From NCBI GenBank assembly GCA_034440575.1, contig JAOTOL010001508.1:824001-888000 (forward strand): a DNA stretch of 64,000 nucleotides, written 5' to 3'. Position numbers and translations under genes: made by a program. The number at the start of each line of letters is the position of its first letter. Within the stretch, counting starts at the first letter, position 1. Source of the DNA: Imbricaverruca yamaguchii. Lineage: Eukaryota; Arthropoda; Thecostraca; Neoverrucidae. Positions 37,634 through 47,791 of the stretch are shown piece after piece. Below the pieces are notes generated by a model. That model saw only the letters and a list, made by a program, of their open reading frames with translations, was not told the origin of the DNA and made no database searches.

Positions 37634-37742
37634 TTGACAGATTTGCTGGGCAACTGGTTGAGTGTACAGAGTGCAACCAAGAATGGCCCTTGTGGCTCAT
37701 AGTTGCGCTAATCTTTTATGTCTTTATGTCTTTGTGATCGAG

Positions 37743-38060
37743 GGTTGACTGGAGGTACTGACTGACCGACTATCCAACTTCAGAGTCATGTACAGGAGCA
37801 GGGCTGGCTGGAGGTACTGCCTGACCGACTATGCTGCTTCAGAGTCATGTACAGGAGCAGGGCTGGCTGGAGGTACTGCCTGACCGACTATGCTGCTTCA
37901 GAGTCATGTACAGGAGCAGGGCTGGCTGGAGGTACTGACTGACCGACTATGCTGCTTCAGAGTCATGTACAGGAGCAGGGCTGACTGGAGGTACTGACTG
38001 ACCGACTATGCTGCTTTAGAGTCACGTGCAGGAGCAGCGTCGGCCCGGCTGGCTGGAGGT
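37743..38060. repeat. 59-bp minisatellite containing an acceptor and exon start
   Basis: Five 59-bp units with ggctggctggaggtactgac, accgactatgctgcttcaga and gtcatgtacaggagcag. Exon 3 begins with the same elements (gtcacgtgcag/gagcag...ggctggctggaggt), with about 9 extra bases between. The array is therefore built from the intron-exon junction. Confidence 0.93.
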
Positions 38061-38249
38061 GACGGAGGCTCCACTATACGCCTCGGACAGCCGCAGTTAC
38101 CTGACCCTGTTGCCCGTGAGGGATGCCGGGTCCGGACACTACCGCCACCTCAACCACTTCGACATGAACCTGAAACAGATGACGCCGGTCACCATTGGCA
38201 CGTTCGAGGTGGTCAGCATCCTGGCCTGGGACGAGGAGGCGCGCCAAAT
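38032..38249 (+). CDS. DPP4-like exon 3
   Basis: The acceptor is AGTCACGTGCAG and the donor CGCCAAAT/GTGAGT. It starts in phase 0 and ends with two bases of a split codon. The 72 codons encode GWLEVTEAPLYASDSRSYLT, LPVRDAGSGHYRHL and VTIGTFEVVSILAWDEEAR. The family pattern is a tryptophan start, a blade with D-G-x-x-Y-x-H, and the conserved T-x-G-x-[WF]-E-V near a W-D-E. This is the penultimate part of the propeller. An alternative acceptor three bases on (GGAG/CAG) is possible and would drop one residue. Confidence 0.93.
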
Positions 38250-39075
38250 GTGAGTGACTATTGCAGGACACCCTCTTCCTGTCTAACCTCAAGCAATCTA
38301 TTAGCAATTTGTATAATTCGTCAAGTAATTCGTCTCATCTAGGAAAATAAATTATGACATGGAATTGCTATAAAGCGTGTCGCTTTCACAAGAGATGTCA
38401 TCTTTAATTTTAGTTCGCGATTCATTTTGTTTTCTTGTGAAAACCTAAATGCACCGCAGTTGTGTACCGTTGACAGCAGCAATTCTGCTGAGTTTGGAAG
38501 TATTGAGCCATGCACACACTTCCTCCTTCTGTTGCGGAATTGGCTTGAATGTGCACCAAATTGGTAGCCGGGTTAATGTTATTTCGTGACGTAAAGGTTA
38601 TGCATTGGACTGGTCACCGGCATCCGGAACCAGACTCGAGGGGCCATAACTAGCCGAGTTAGCTTTGCTTGACAGCATGCACTGTTGCATCCCTGATCGT
38701 GAGCATGGGACAAGGCAATGTCACGCTGTTTGTAGGTCACCTTTGCTTAACCTTGCCAATACTGTTGAGCATGCTTATTGCATGTGGAAAAACGCACTTA
38801 TCTTGCAATTGCCATACACCATATAACGAAGAGGCATGGAAGCCTAGAAATGCTTGGAGCATATTCTACGGAGTCTTCCGTTGTATTAATTAGCTCATGG
38901 CCCTACGAACGAAGGTGGATCGGTGTGCCACGGCGATTTAACCAAAGCATTTTGCCCAAGGTCGCACCCCACTATTATGTTGGCGCAGCTTCCAGTTTTC
39001 AGCCCTCAGAATGAACCTAGCGAGCTGCTGGAGTAACACAGCTCATGATGTTCTATCGTCTTGCTTCTTCCACAG
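38250..39075. other. Intron 3-4, nothing recognised
   Basis: 826-bp intron with GTGAGT donor and TTCTTCCACAG acceptor. No transposon or repeat seen. Confidence 0.7.
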
Positions 39076-39226
39076 ATACTTCATGGCTGTTCCACACGGC
39101 GTGCCGGGCGAACGGCATCTCTACCGGGTCAACCACACGTCTGCCATCTATCGGTCAACGCCGGAATGTCTAACTTGCTCCGACAACACCACCGAGCGAC
39201 CCTGTTCGTACGCCAGAGTCACGATG
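39076..39226 (+). CDS. DPP4-like exon 4
   Basis: The acceptor is TCTTCCACAG and the donor ACGATG/GTGAGT. One base completes an Ile codon, then 50 codons. It encodes YFMAVPHGVPGERHLYRVNH and the cysteine-rich loop PECLTCSDN...RPCSYARVTM. This matches the last blade of DPP4-type propellers (YF....P....LYR then CL[ST]C...C.Y). The three cysteines would form the conserved disulfides. It ends in phase 0. Confidence 0.94.
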
Positions 39227-39368
39227 GTGAGTTTCTGGGCGACGGGGAGCACATGGCGCCGCAGTCTTTGTCAGTAATGGCATTAGTGAAGCCCCATCCA
39301 CCCCTGGGTGGAGCTCACTTCAGCTTCGTAATATTACTGGTACTAACAATTTGTGAATGCTTATACTG

Positions 39369-40235
39369 GTAACCGGACAAATGTACGTAAAGCAAATGTA
39401 CGTAAAGCAAATGTACGTAAAGCAAATGTACGTAAAGCAAATGTACGTAAAGCAAATGTACGTAAAGCAAATGTACGTAAAGCAAATGTACGTAAAGGAA
39501 ATGTACGTAAAGCAAATGTACGTAAGAATGAAGCAAATGTACGTAAAGCAAATGTACGTAAAGCAAATGTACGTAAAGCAAATGTACGTAAAGCAAATGT
39601 ACGTAAAGCAAATGTACGTAAAGCAAATGTACGTAAAGCAAATGTACGTAAAGCAAATGTACGTAAAGCAAATGTACGTAAAGCAAATGTACGTAAAGCA
39701 AATGTACGTAAACCAAATGTACGTATGGCCGATGTACGTACGCAAATGTACGTAAGCAAATGTACGTAAAGCGAATGTACGTATGGCCGATGTACGTACG
39801 CAAATGTACGTAAGCAAATGTACGTAAGCGCAGATGTACGTATGGCAGTTGTACGTAAGCGCAGATGTACGTATGGCTAATGTACGTGAGCGCAAATGTA
39901 CGTATAGAAAATGTACGTATGCGCAAAAGTACGTATGCGCAAATGTACGTAAGCGCAAATGTACGCATACGCAAAAGTTCGTATGCGCAAATGTACGTAA
40001 GCGCAAATGTACGTATGCGCAAAAGTACGTATGCGCAAATGTACGCAAGCGAAAATGTACGTATGTCCAAAAGTACGTATGTGCAAATGTACGTAAGCGG
40101 AAATGTACGTAAGCGCAAATGTACCTGTGCTCAAATGTACCTCAGTGCAAATATACGTCAGCGCAAATGTACGCATGCGCAAATGCACTTATTGCAATTG
40201 TACGTAAGAGTAAATGTACGTATGGCATATGAACC
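39369..40235. repeat. 15/16-bp satellite, left arm of an inverted pair
   Basis: The left part (39369-39720) is about 24 almost perfect copies of atgtacgtaaagcaa. To the right the unit drifts to atgtacgtaagcgcaa and atgtacgtatgcgcaa. The core tacgta is self-complementary. The long frames in every register are artefacts. The reverse complement of this array lies at 41165-41700. Confidence 0.96.
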
Positions 40236-40252
40236 TAACCAAATGTGCTTAA

Positions 40253-41142
40253 CCCGTCCCGTCTCGGGGGGGTCTTCAACCTCCCCCCTCATGGGCGCTG
40301 CATGACCTCTGCAGTCGATGCGCCCCTAAACCCCAATAGCCAACCAACCTCCCCCCTCTGGTTTTTCGCAGATAGCGGACGGACGGCGCGCGGCAACGCG
40401 CCCAAATTTGGTATGCTTTTTCCCACATCAATTTGACATCCTGATTGAAAATTTGTAGGTCAGGTCATCTAGGATCAACGAGTTAGTCAAGGTCAAGTGA
40501 GGTCACCTCCAAAACGTTGAACCAGCCGTCACGCTTTAACGGATGCAGATATTGTAATGAAACCTTTAGCGTTTGCTTATCTTTACGGATGCAATGAAAC
40601 GTACCAGTGGAAGTTTTCATTTTTTCAGTTTTTGACTACATATACATTTTGCGTATTTGCCAGATTGTAGTTCAAATACAGGATTCTGGCTAAAGTAAAC
40701 ATTTTTTATTGGGGCAAGTTGACTTCCAACAACGTTTCTTGGTCTGCTCTACCCAATAGGAGAGGAAAATTTGAGGAAACTTGAAAACTTAAAATTTTGA
40801 AATTTCCCAAAAAATTAATTATTTTCGGTGGGCACAACAAATATAACCCTGGTCGATTTCGCTGTCCTTTTCTCATTCCAAATAAATTTTGTTTTTTCAT
40901 ATATCCCCAGAGTCAAAAACATAATATAAGTCGTAAAAGTCGTGAAAATCTTTCCCCCTAGTGACGTCATTTTTTTGGAAATTGTTTTGGAGGGTGGAAC
41001 TGGACCCTATTCGTCGAGTGCTTTCCAATGACACCGCTTTCGTTTTCGTGCGACGCTTAGTTTAGATTTTAGATGGGGGTCTTGAACCCCCCCCCCCCAC
41101 CCGAGATGGGGTGGGAGGATTTGACCGGAAAGACGGCGTGAG
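40253..41142. mobile_element. TTAA-flanked non-autonomous element (candidate piggyBac-type MITE)
   Basis: An 890-bp segment flanked by TTAA on both sides (40249-40252 and 41143-41146). Its ends share a weak inverted repeat: CCCGTCCCGTCTCGG against CTCACGCCGTCTTTC (reverse complement of the right end). Just inside there are matching C/G-rich tracts with GGGGTCTTCAACC and GGGGTCTTGAACCC. It has no coding capacity. It sits exactly between the two arms of the inverted satellite. A related layout occurs at 45442-46455. Confidence 0.45.
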
Positions 41143-41164
41143 TTAAACGTAAAGACACGTAATC

Positions 41165-41700
41165 CTAAATGTACGTACATTGGCTCATACGTACCTTTGC
41201 TCGTGCATTCTTTTACGTTTAGGTACTGTTGCGCTTTTGTACATTTGCGCTTACGTACTTTTGCCCTTACGTACATTTGCCCTTACGTACATTTGCGCTT
41301 ACGTACTTTTGCGCTTACGTATATTTGCGTTTACGTACATTTACACATGCGTGCATTTGCGCATACGTACATTTGCATATACGTACATTTGCAGTTACGT
41401 ACTTTTGCGCATACGTACATTTGCGCTTACGTACATTTGCGCATACGTACAATTGCCATACGTACATTTGTGCTTATGCACAATTGCCACACATACATCT
41501 GCGCTTATGTACATTTGCTTACGTACATTTGCTTACGTACATCTACCATACGTACATTTGCTTACGTACATTTGCTTACGTACATCTACCATACGTACAT
41601 TTGCCCTTACGTACATTTGCTTACGTACATTTGCGCACGTGCATCGGCCATACGTACATTTGCTTATTACGTACGCACATACATACGTACATACACTTAT
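41165..41700. repeat. 15/16-bp satellite, right arm of an inverted pair
   Basis: The units are ttgcgcttacgtacat / ttgcgcatacgtacat / ttgcttacgtacat, the reverse complement of the array at 39369-40235. It is degenerate throughout, more like the right part of the left arm. Confidence 0.95.
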
Positions 41701-41860
41701 TACCGCTAGACTCGCCTTTCTTTGCTAACATACGGAGAAAGTAGTTCGCAGTAGACTTCAAGATACTCTTTGCTTACGCAATATTATATAACGAGTGTTA
41801 TGACTTCCAAAAGAGCGCTTGATCATGGCTTACACATCCCATGACGGTTTGAGACACTAA

Positions 41861-42312
41861 GTGCTGGAGTGCCTCGGACCTGACCTTTCCCGAATCTGAG
41901 CTGACATGGTGTGACCGTGGCCCACAGAGTCCCAGTCTTTGGTACTACGTGCTGGAGTGCCTCGGACCTGACCGTTCCAGAATTTGAGCTGACATGGTGT
42001 GACCGTGGCCCACGGAGACCCAGTCTGAGGTACTACGTGCTGGAGTGCCTCGGACCTGACCTTTCCCGGGTCTGAGCTGACATGGTGTGACCGTGGCCCA
42101 CAGAGTCCCAGTCTTTGGTACTACGTGCTGGAGTGCCTCGGACCTGACCGTTCCAGAATTTGAGCTGACATGGTGTGACCGTGGCCCACGGAGTCCCAGT
42201 CTGAGGTACTACGTGCTGGAGTGCCTCGGACCTGACCTTTCCCGGGTCTGAGCTGACATGGTGTGACCGTGGCCCACAGAGTCCCAGTCTGAGGTACTAC
42301 GTGCTGGAGTGC
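41861..42312. repeat. 88-bp minisatellite containing acceptor and start of exon 5
   Basis: Five full 88-bp units (gtgctggagt at 41861, 41949, 42037, 42125, 42213), the next at 42301 being inside the exon. Each unit includes gtggcccac(a/g)gag(t/a)cccagtct and then tactacgtgctggagtgcct plus cggacctgac, identical to exon 5. Units alternate between two types, giving a 176-bp higher-order period. Confidence 0.96.
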
Positions 42313-42429
42313 CTCGGACCTGACATTCCCTGGATGGATCTATACATGCTGCCCGAGAACAAACAGCTGACTGTGCTCACGGACAACCCGGATGTCCGAA
42401 AGAGGGCCGCTGAGATGGCCTGGCCACAG
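42280..42429 (+). CDS. DPP4-like exon 5
   Basis: The acceptor is GTGGCCCACAG and the donor CCACAG/GTAACG. Exactly 50 codons, phase 0 to phase 0. It encodes SPSLRYYVLECLGPDIPW, then LYMLPENKQLTVLTDNPDVR. This corresponds to the family's YY.L.C.GP segment that ends the propeller. The reading frame at the start is fixed by the match to that signature. In the intronic copies the residue before YY is Trp or Arg, and each copy runs into a stop, so only this copy leads to the rest of the exon. Confidence 0.94.
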
Positions 42430-43064
42430 GTAACGACTTCCCCTCTTAACACCCTACGCACTGAGAAAAACGCACGCGATACAGTGCTCTTGGTTTGCTT
42501 TCAATAAAACATCACTAATGTGCCATCTCTGTCTGTCGGTGTTTTGATAATAGCCCCGAATGGCGCATGTGCCACCTCTGACTGGCAAGGTTTTCATGAT
42601 AGTCCCGAATGGCGCGTGTTCGATTGTGGCCCAAGAAATATACGTAATGAGGAGAAGTGAGCCACCAAATAATGGCGTGTCACCGCACGAGACATGGGCA
42701 ATAGCGTGTGACACATTCATAAGGAGTTTGGTGATGTTTCATTCATTTAGCTAAGGTGGAGGATTTTAATACAAAGTATTAAAGTACGAAAAATTGCAAA
42801 CTATCTCCAAGAACAGATTTATTAATTTTCTACTTTTCTTTTTGTCATAATATACTAGTTGCAACGGTTTTATATATGTCGCACTTGGCTTGCAACCATT
42901 AAATCTATGTGGTGGACAATTAGAAATTTGCGTCATTTTAACACAAATTCGACCCTGTACAAGCCACCCTGTACAAGCAACCTCATCAGCGTAAACTAAC
43001 CCAACTCGATGTGATGCCACATGACCTGATCGGTTCGACCGTCTCATTTTCCTGTCTCCATCAG
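42430..43064. other. Intron 5-6, nothing recognised
   Basis: 635-bp AT-rich intron with donor GTAACG and acceptor CTGTCTCCATCAG. Confidence 0.7.
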
Positions 43065-43177
43065 GTTCGAAACTTCGTCGTGCCTCTGGAGAATGGTTTG
43101 GAGCCTGCCGTGCAGCTGGTGCTGCCACCTGGTCTGCGTGACGAGGAGATCACCACCTACCCGATGATCGTGGAGGT
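43065..43177 (+). CDS. DPP4-like exon 6
   Basis: The acceptor is TCTCCATCAG and the donor GGAGGT/GTAAGT. It starts at phase 0 and ends with two bases of the Val codon of VYGGPG. It encodes VRNFVVPLENGLEPAVQLVL then PPGLRDEEITTYPMIVE. This is the entry to the hydrolase fold, where family members read [LIM]-[LI]-P-P...YP-[LM]-[LI]-[VI]. Confidence 0.95.
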
Positions 43178-43739
43178 GTAAGTGGAACCCTGGCCTAACT
43201 GGCAGCCGCTGAGAGCCGAAACAAGCCCACAACCAAACCAGTTGCATTGAGCTATTATATGTGGAACATTGATGATCAATTTAGTGCCACTCTGCCGATG
43301 CTTGTTCCTGACGAAGGGTGGATAAGGTGGATAAGGTGGAGCTTTCCTGGAACTAGATAGCACTGGAACTGGGTGGAACTGGGTATTCTGATTGAGTTGT
43401 CTTCGACCAGCTCGGAATATGGTGCGATATCATGAGATAAATGAGAGCGGTATGAACATGGTGCAAAACAGACATCGCGAGAAGGAGCGACATGAGATGG
43501 CGAGACAATCAAGGAACCTGAGCACTGAAGCTGAAATTTCTATCGGCGGCCGGCGCGAATCCTCAGCTGGTGTCGCACTCTGACAGATGCCTGTGCTGCC
43601 CTCTGACATGAGTTGGATTTTCTTGGGCTCGGTGCTCAGATCATTGTCTCTTAGCCCAACTTTGACTCGCCAATCCTATGCCTGGAGGGAGATTAAAGGT
43701 TAGTGTAGAAAGAAAGGTAGCCATGGTGATGTTCAGGCG

Positions 43740-44340
43740 ATGCTAAATCAGTGCATACAGTGGGTATTTCCTGGTATCTTGGCAGATATTGGAACTGTGT
43801 CGGTGTTGTATAATGTGAGGTGCGTGTGTTCAGTACTTCCGCTGGCGTGGTGGCCTTGCTGGTCTCAGCTTTGAGATGAATGTGATCGGTACCTTGGCAG
43901 GTATCATGACCCTCTTGTCCTCTCCTGTGAATTGTATGCACCCGGTACCTCGGAATGTGTGGTACCTGTCTTGGTGTTTGTGGTGAGGTGGATGTACTGG
44001 GTACCTCGGCAGACGTGGTAACTGTCCTGACGTCTATTGTGAGGTGCAGGTGCTCTGTGTCTCGGCATGTATGGTGACTGCCTTGGTGTTCATTGTGGGG
44101 TGGATGTACTCGGTACCTCGGCAGATTGCCTGTCTGGTACCTTTGGTAGGTGTCCTGGTGTCTATTATGAGGTACATGTGCCAGGTACCTAGGTGCCTAT
44201 AGTAGGTGCCCTCTAGGTACCATAGTAGGTGCCCTGATGTCTATTATGCGGCACATTCGTCGGGTACCCCGGCAGGTACCTATGGCAGGTGTCCTGGTGT
44301 CTACTATGAGCTGCATGTGCCAGGTACATTGGCAGGTATG
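43740..44340. repeat. Degenerate ~60-bp array built on the acceptor of exon 7
   Basis: Repeated phrases ggtaccttggcaggtat, ggtacctcggcagacgtgg, tctcggcatgtatggtg, ggtacctcggcagattg and ggtaccccggcaggtac, spaced about 60 bp, each followed by (c)tgtcctggtgtctattatgag-like sequence. The true acceptor reads ggtacattggcag/gtatggtggg. Divergence is higher than in the other exon-edge arrays, so it is probably older. Confidence 0.8.
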
Positions 44341-44516
44341 GTGGGCCGGGCACGCAGCAGGTCAACTCTCGCTGGAGAGCAGGCTGGGCCGCCTACATGG
44401 CCTCCGGCCGCAGCTTCATCTACGCGCGGATAGATGGCAGTGGCAGCGGAAACCGTGGCAATCGGCTCAAGCACAGGGTGCACGGCAAATTGGGTACACT
44501 GGAGATTGAAGACCAG
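44336..44516 (+). CDS. DPP4-like exon 7
   Basis: The acceptor is GTACATTGGCAG and the donor GACCAG/GTAAGA. One base completes Val, then 60 codons. It encodes YGGPGTQQVNSRWRAGWAAY, IYARIDGSGSGNRG and KLGTLEIEDQ. The Tyr of VYGGPG is the oxyanion-hole tyrosine of this family, and the (R/L)LGT.E..DQ block is characteristic of S9B enzymes. It ends in phase 0. Confidence 0.97.
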
Positions 44517-45437
44517 GTAAGACGATATTTTATATAAGCATCTGTATGCATAGTTCCCCATTTAAAGGAAGAAGACTTTATAAATGTCAACGATATAGTT
44601 ATTTTTTATGATTTAATTTAATAAACTCGAACGATTATTTACGTTGTATTACATGGTCGTACTTCGAAGCACGTCAACTGGTTCCACAGCACTAACACAG
44701 CCTCGATTAGAGGATAACCAACCCACAACACCTCACTGCGACACCTGCAACACTACGTTAAGCAAAGCCCGCATCCTGCTAGACTGCAGTAGCTTTAGCT
44801 CTAAAAAATAACCACTTAAGGGATTCTGCCAAAGTATCACCCTGACGCTAACGCTTCCATCGCTTCTTCGTGACAAACACCCAGAACTACTTCAATTGCT
44901 ATTTGAATATCTGTATGCCAAAAAAACAGCAGGGGCACTGTAGGCACCACACCACCAACGCTCGCATCACCTCGCAATGCATGACCGCGAAACACTCGTA
45001 GGAAACATGTAAATGGCCATCCCCGCATGGCGTCGGACGTACATGAGCCGATTTGCTTTCCAGTTATAAATAATTGGTTACCTAGCGGTACCGTCGGAAG
45101 TAGATGAGCCAACATGCTCCAGGAAAGCATAATAACTAAAACAAGCAAAAAAAAATAGCATGACGTAAAACGGCTACCCAGAGGAGCCATCGGATGTAGA
45201 TGAGCCGATTTGCCTTCCAACTCAGAACGTAAATGGCTACCCAGAGGAACAGCGGACGTAGAAAAGCCGAATAGCAAAACACCCTACTTACCCAACACCC
45301 CACTCCACCCAAACTAGAAATTATTTTGTGGAGGAGTAAAGTAAAATTTAAACCATCTAGGCATTAGGGAGATGTTCCCAATACAGTCCCCGCCTTTAGC
45401 ACCTAAAATATAACACAAACTATAGCGTAAAATTCCC
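44517..45437. other. Intron 7-8, first part, nothing recognised
   Basis: AT-rich sequence. Two related phrases (tcggaagtagatgagccaa and catcggatgtagatgagccg) near 45090 and 45190 suggest small old duplications. Confidence 0.5.
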
Positions 45438-45441
45438 TTAA

Positions 45442-46455
45442 CACTCACACGTCCGGCGGTCCGCGCCAACTTCGCCGGTTCTAGGGAGGGGCAGATGTCT
45501 GCCACCTCTAAGATCTCTAGAACTGTTCTAGATATCGACAAACGAGAAACGCCGTTGGATAGCTGGTGACAAGCTCTATCGAAAGTATTTCGGTCTTTTC
45601 TTTTCGCTCAGGTCAATATTCAGGTCGCTGGGTGATCATAGGTCAAATTCGACCACATCGAGTGGGACTCAGATATTTACACATATCTCAGGACCTGTGA
45701 AAGATAGAAACAAACGGCGAATGCTATTCGACAGTCCTTGAAATGTGCTATCGACAATACGCGGTGTGAAGCAGGAATACTTCTTACTCCGAAACTATGA
45801 CCTCAGATCAAGGCCATGAAGTAGCCTAGGTCATGAAGTAACCTATGAAGGACATGCAATGTATCAATCGACACGTCTTGGCGGTACAAGCACAATGACG
45901 GTACTTTCAGCCTTCTAGCTCAATGCAGTGCGATATAATGCGCAGACATGTACTAGTGATCTCAGGTGACCTCAGATGACCTTGGTGAGGTCACTGAGCA
46001 AAAATGTAATCGGTAACATCGAGCATAGCTTCCAACTACACGCTATAACCGTTGACAGGTCATTCCGAGAGCAAATATATAACCAGGAAACATTTGTATA
46101 TTTTACCATAGCCTTATAATGGGGGAAGCCATGGCCGCGACCTGCCCTCAGGTAAATGCTACGAAAAAATCCGAGGTATATATAATGGTCCCTGATGAGA
46201 TCATGACGTGCCATAAGTTTTAAATCAAGCGCTCAATTATTGTGGAAGTTATGCCACCTATAACTCCGAGGGATGTTGGGTCACTTCGCCTCACCTGGTG
46301 ACCTGACCGGAGACGACCCAGGATTTAAAATGTATGGGGATATGCGGAAAAGACCAATGAGCAGCCATGCCAGATTTTCCCTTGCTAACCCGATTAGTAT
46401 GGCAGAAAATTAAGAAAAACGCAGGGGGCAGATATCTGCCCCCGGGCTGCGCGTG
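45442..46455. mobile_element. Second TTAA-flanked candidate non-autonomous element
   Basis: A 1,014-bp non-coding segment between TTAA at 45438-45441 and TTAA at 46456-46459. The left end reads CACTCACACGTCCGGCGG and the reverse complement of the right end reads CACGCGCAGCCCGGGGGC (11 of 18 match). Each end also carries a ggggcagat(g/a)tctgcc palindrome-like patch about 65 and 25 bp inside. Assignment to piggyBac-type MITEs is inference from TTAA and ends; TTAA by chance is common. Confidence 0.4.
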
Positions 46456-46769
46456 TTAACGTAAGTGTTCACTTGCTTGTACCTTGATCACAAACACTCG
46501 CTTTCATAGATAGGCATGTAACGTGCTCCTTTAATGGTGGCGAAAATGACCTTGATGGTCCGGCACGCTTTCAAAAATCACTCTCCCCTCCCCCCTGAAA
46601 CACGTCAAGGAAAACAGCATTTCATAAACCTGTTCATCGGTCTGACTCCAGCTGTGAGTCAATGACCGACTGTAAGAACAGTCGTGATCTGGCATAGCAT
46701 CTATCTTAAGTCGACTGACGTTCTTGGAGAGGGTTGTTGGAGACTACAGCCGGACCAGACTCGGACCGG

Positions 46770-47535
46770 CCAGAGGATCGGACCAGTTGAGCGGACAGAG
46801 GATCGGACCAGTTGAATGGACAAAGGATCGGACCAGCTAACCAAACAGATAATCGGACCAGTTGAGCGGACAAAGGATCGGACCAGCTAACCAAACAGAT
46901 AATCGGACCAGCTGACCAAACAGAGGGTCAGACCAGCTGACCAAACAGAGGATCAGACCACCTGACCAAACAGAGAATCGGACCAGCTGACCAAACAGAG
47001 GATCAGACCAGCTAACCAAACAGATACTTGAACCAGCTGACCGGACAGAGGGTCGGGCCACCTGACCAAACAGAGGATCGGACCACCTGACCAAACAGAG
47101 GATCGGACCAGTTGACCAAACAGAGGATCAGACCACCTGACCAAACAGAGAATCGGACCAGCTGACCAAACAGAGGATCAGACCAGCTAACCAAACAGAT
47201 ACTTGAACCAGCTGACCGGACAGAGGATCGGGCCAGCTGACCGGACAGAGGATCGGGCCAGCTGATCGGACAGAGGATCAGACCAGCTGACCAAACAGAT
47301 ACTTGAACCAGCTGATCGGACAGAGGGTCTGGCCCGCTGACCGGACAGAGGATCGGACCAGCTGACCGGACAGAGGGTCGGGCCCGCTGACTGGACAGAG
47401 GATGGGACTTTTGCTGACTGGACAGAGGGTCGGACCAGCTGACCGGACAGAGGGTCGGGCCGCTGACCGGACAGAGGATGGGACCAGCTGACTGGACAGA
47501 GGGTCGGACCAGCTGATCGGACAGAGGGTCGGACC
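46770..47535. repeat. 25-bp minisatellite, about 30 copies
   Basis: The unit is gatcggaccagctgaccaaa plus cagag, with ggacag/aaacag, gttgag/gctgac and tacttgaa variants. A larger repeat of about 180 bp is visible (the variant cagatacttgaaccagctga recurs at about 47020, 47200 and 47300). Confidence 0.96.
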
Positions 47536-47602
47536 AGAGTTCAGAATGGAGGACCGGAACATACTTGGCTATTTGTTGGATTAACTGTTATTGTTAGATT
47601 AA

Positions 47603-47791
47603 GGGGCGGTGATGGCTCAGTGATTAAAGTGTTGAGCTCTGGGTACCAAAATGCCCGGGTTCGATACTCGCCCAAATCGGGACATTTCCCAATCTCGCGG
47701 CCCACCGGGGAAACAGTGTGGGTGGCGCCATTTTCCGTGACAGCGCATAAAGTACGTAGGGAACCACCCAATAAACAAACAAGCAAAAAAA
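47603..47791 (+). mobile_element. tRNA-derived SINE with target-site duplication
   Basis: The head has a polymerase III A box (tggctcagtgattaaagtg) and B box (gggttcgatactcgcc) at tRNA spacing. About 100 bp of body follows, then an A-rich tail (aataaacaaacaagcaaaaa). It is flanked by tgttagattaa (47592-47602) and tgttggattaa (47792-47802), 10 of 11 matching. It lies in the peptidase intron 7-8. Confidence 0.85.

Larger units (their letters stand above)
35779..37735 (+). mobile_element. CR1/L2-type LINE copy 2, 5'-truncated and decayed
   Basis: Same family as the minus-strand copy at 2410-6079. It begins within the linker after the endonuclease (AAFRVFKEA) and ends with the TTTATGTC tail. It holds RT blocks at 36224-36457 and 36569-36898 (GVPQGSVLGPLLF, EFADDLKVF) and the C-terminal region at 37175-37633. 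Many in-frame stops and a ~45-base deletion near 36410 make it non-functional. It lies in the peptidase intron between exons 2 and 3, in the same orientation as the gene. Both copies share the 3' end, a sign of reverse-transcription priming there. Confidence 0.93.

Noticed and set aside
39315..40118. 267-codon minus-strand frame of TYICFTYIC type and its + strand counterparts
   Set aside because: Pure translation of the 15-bp satellite; appears in every frame.
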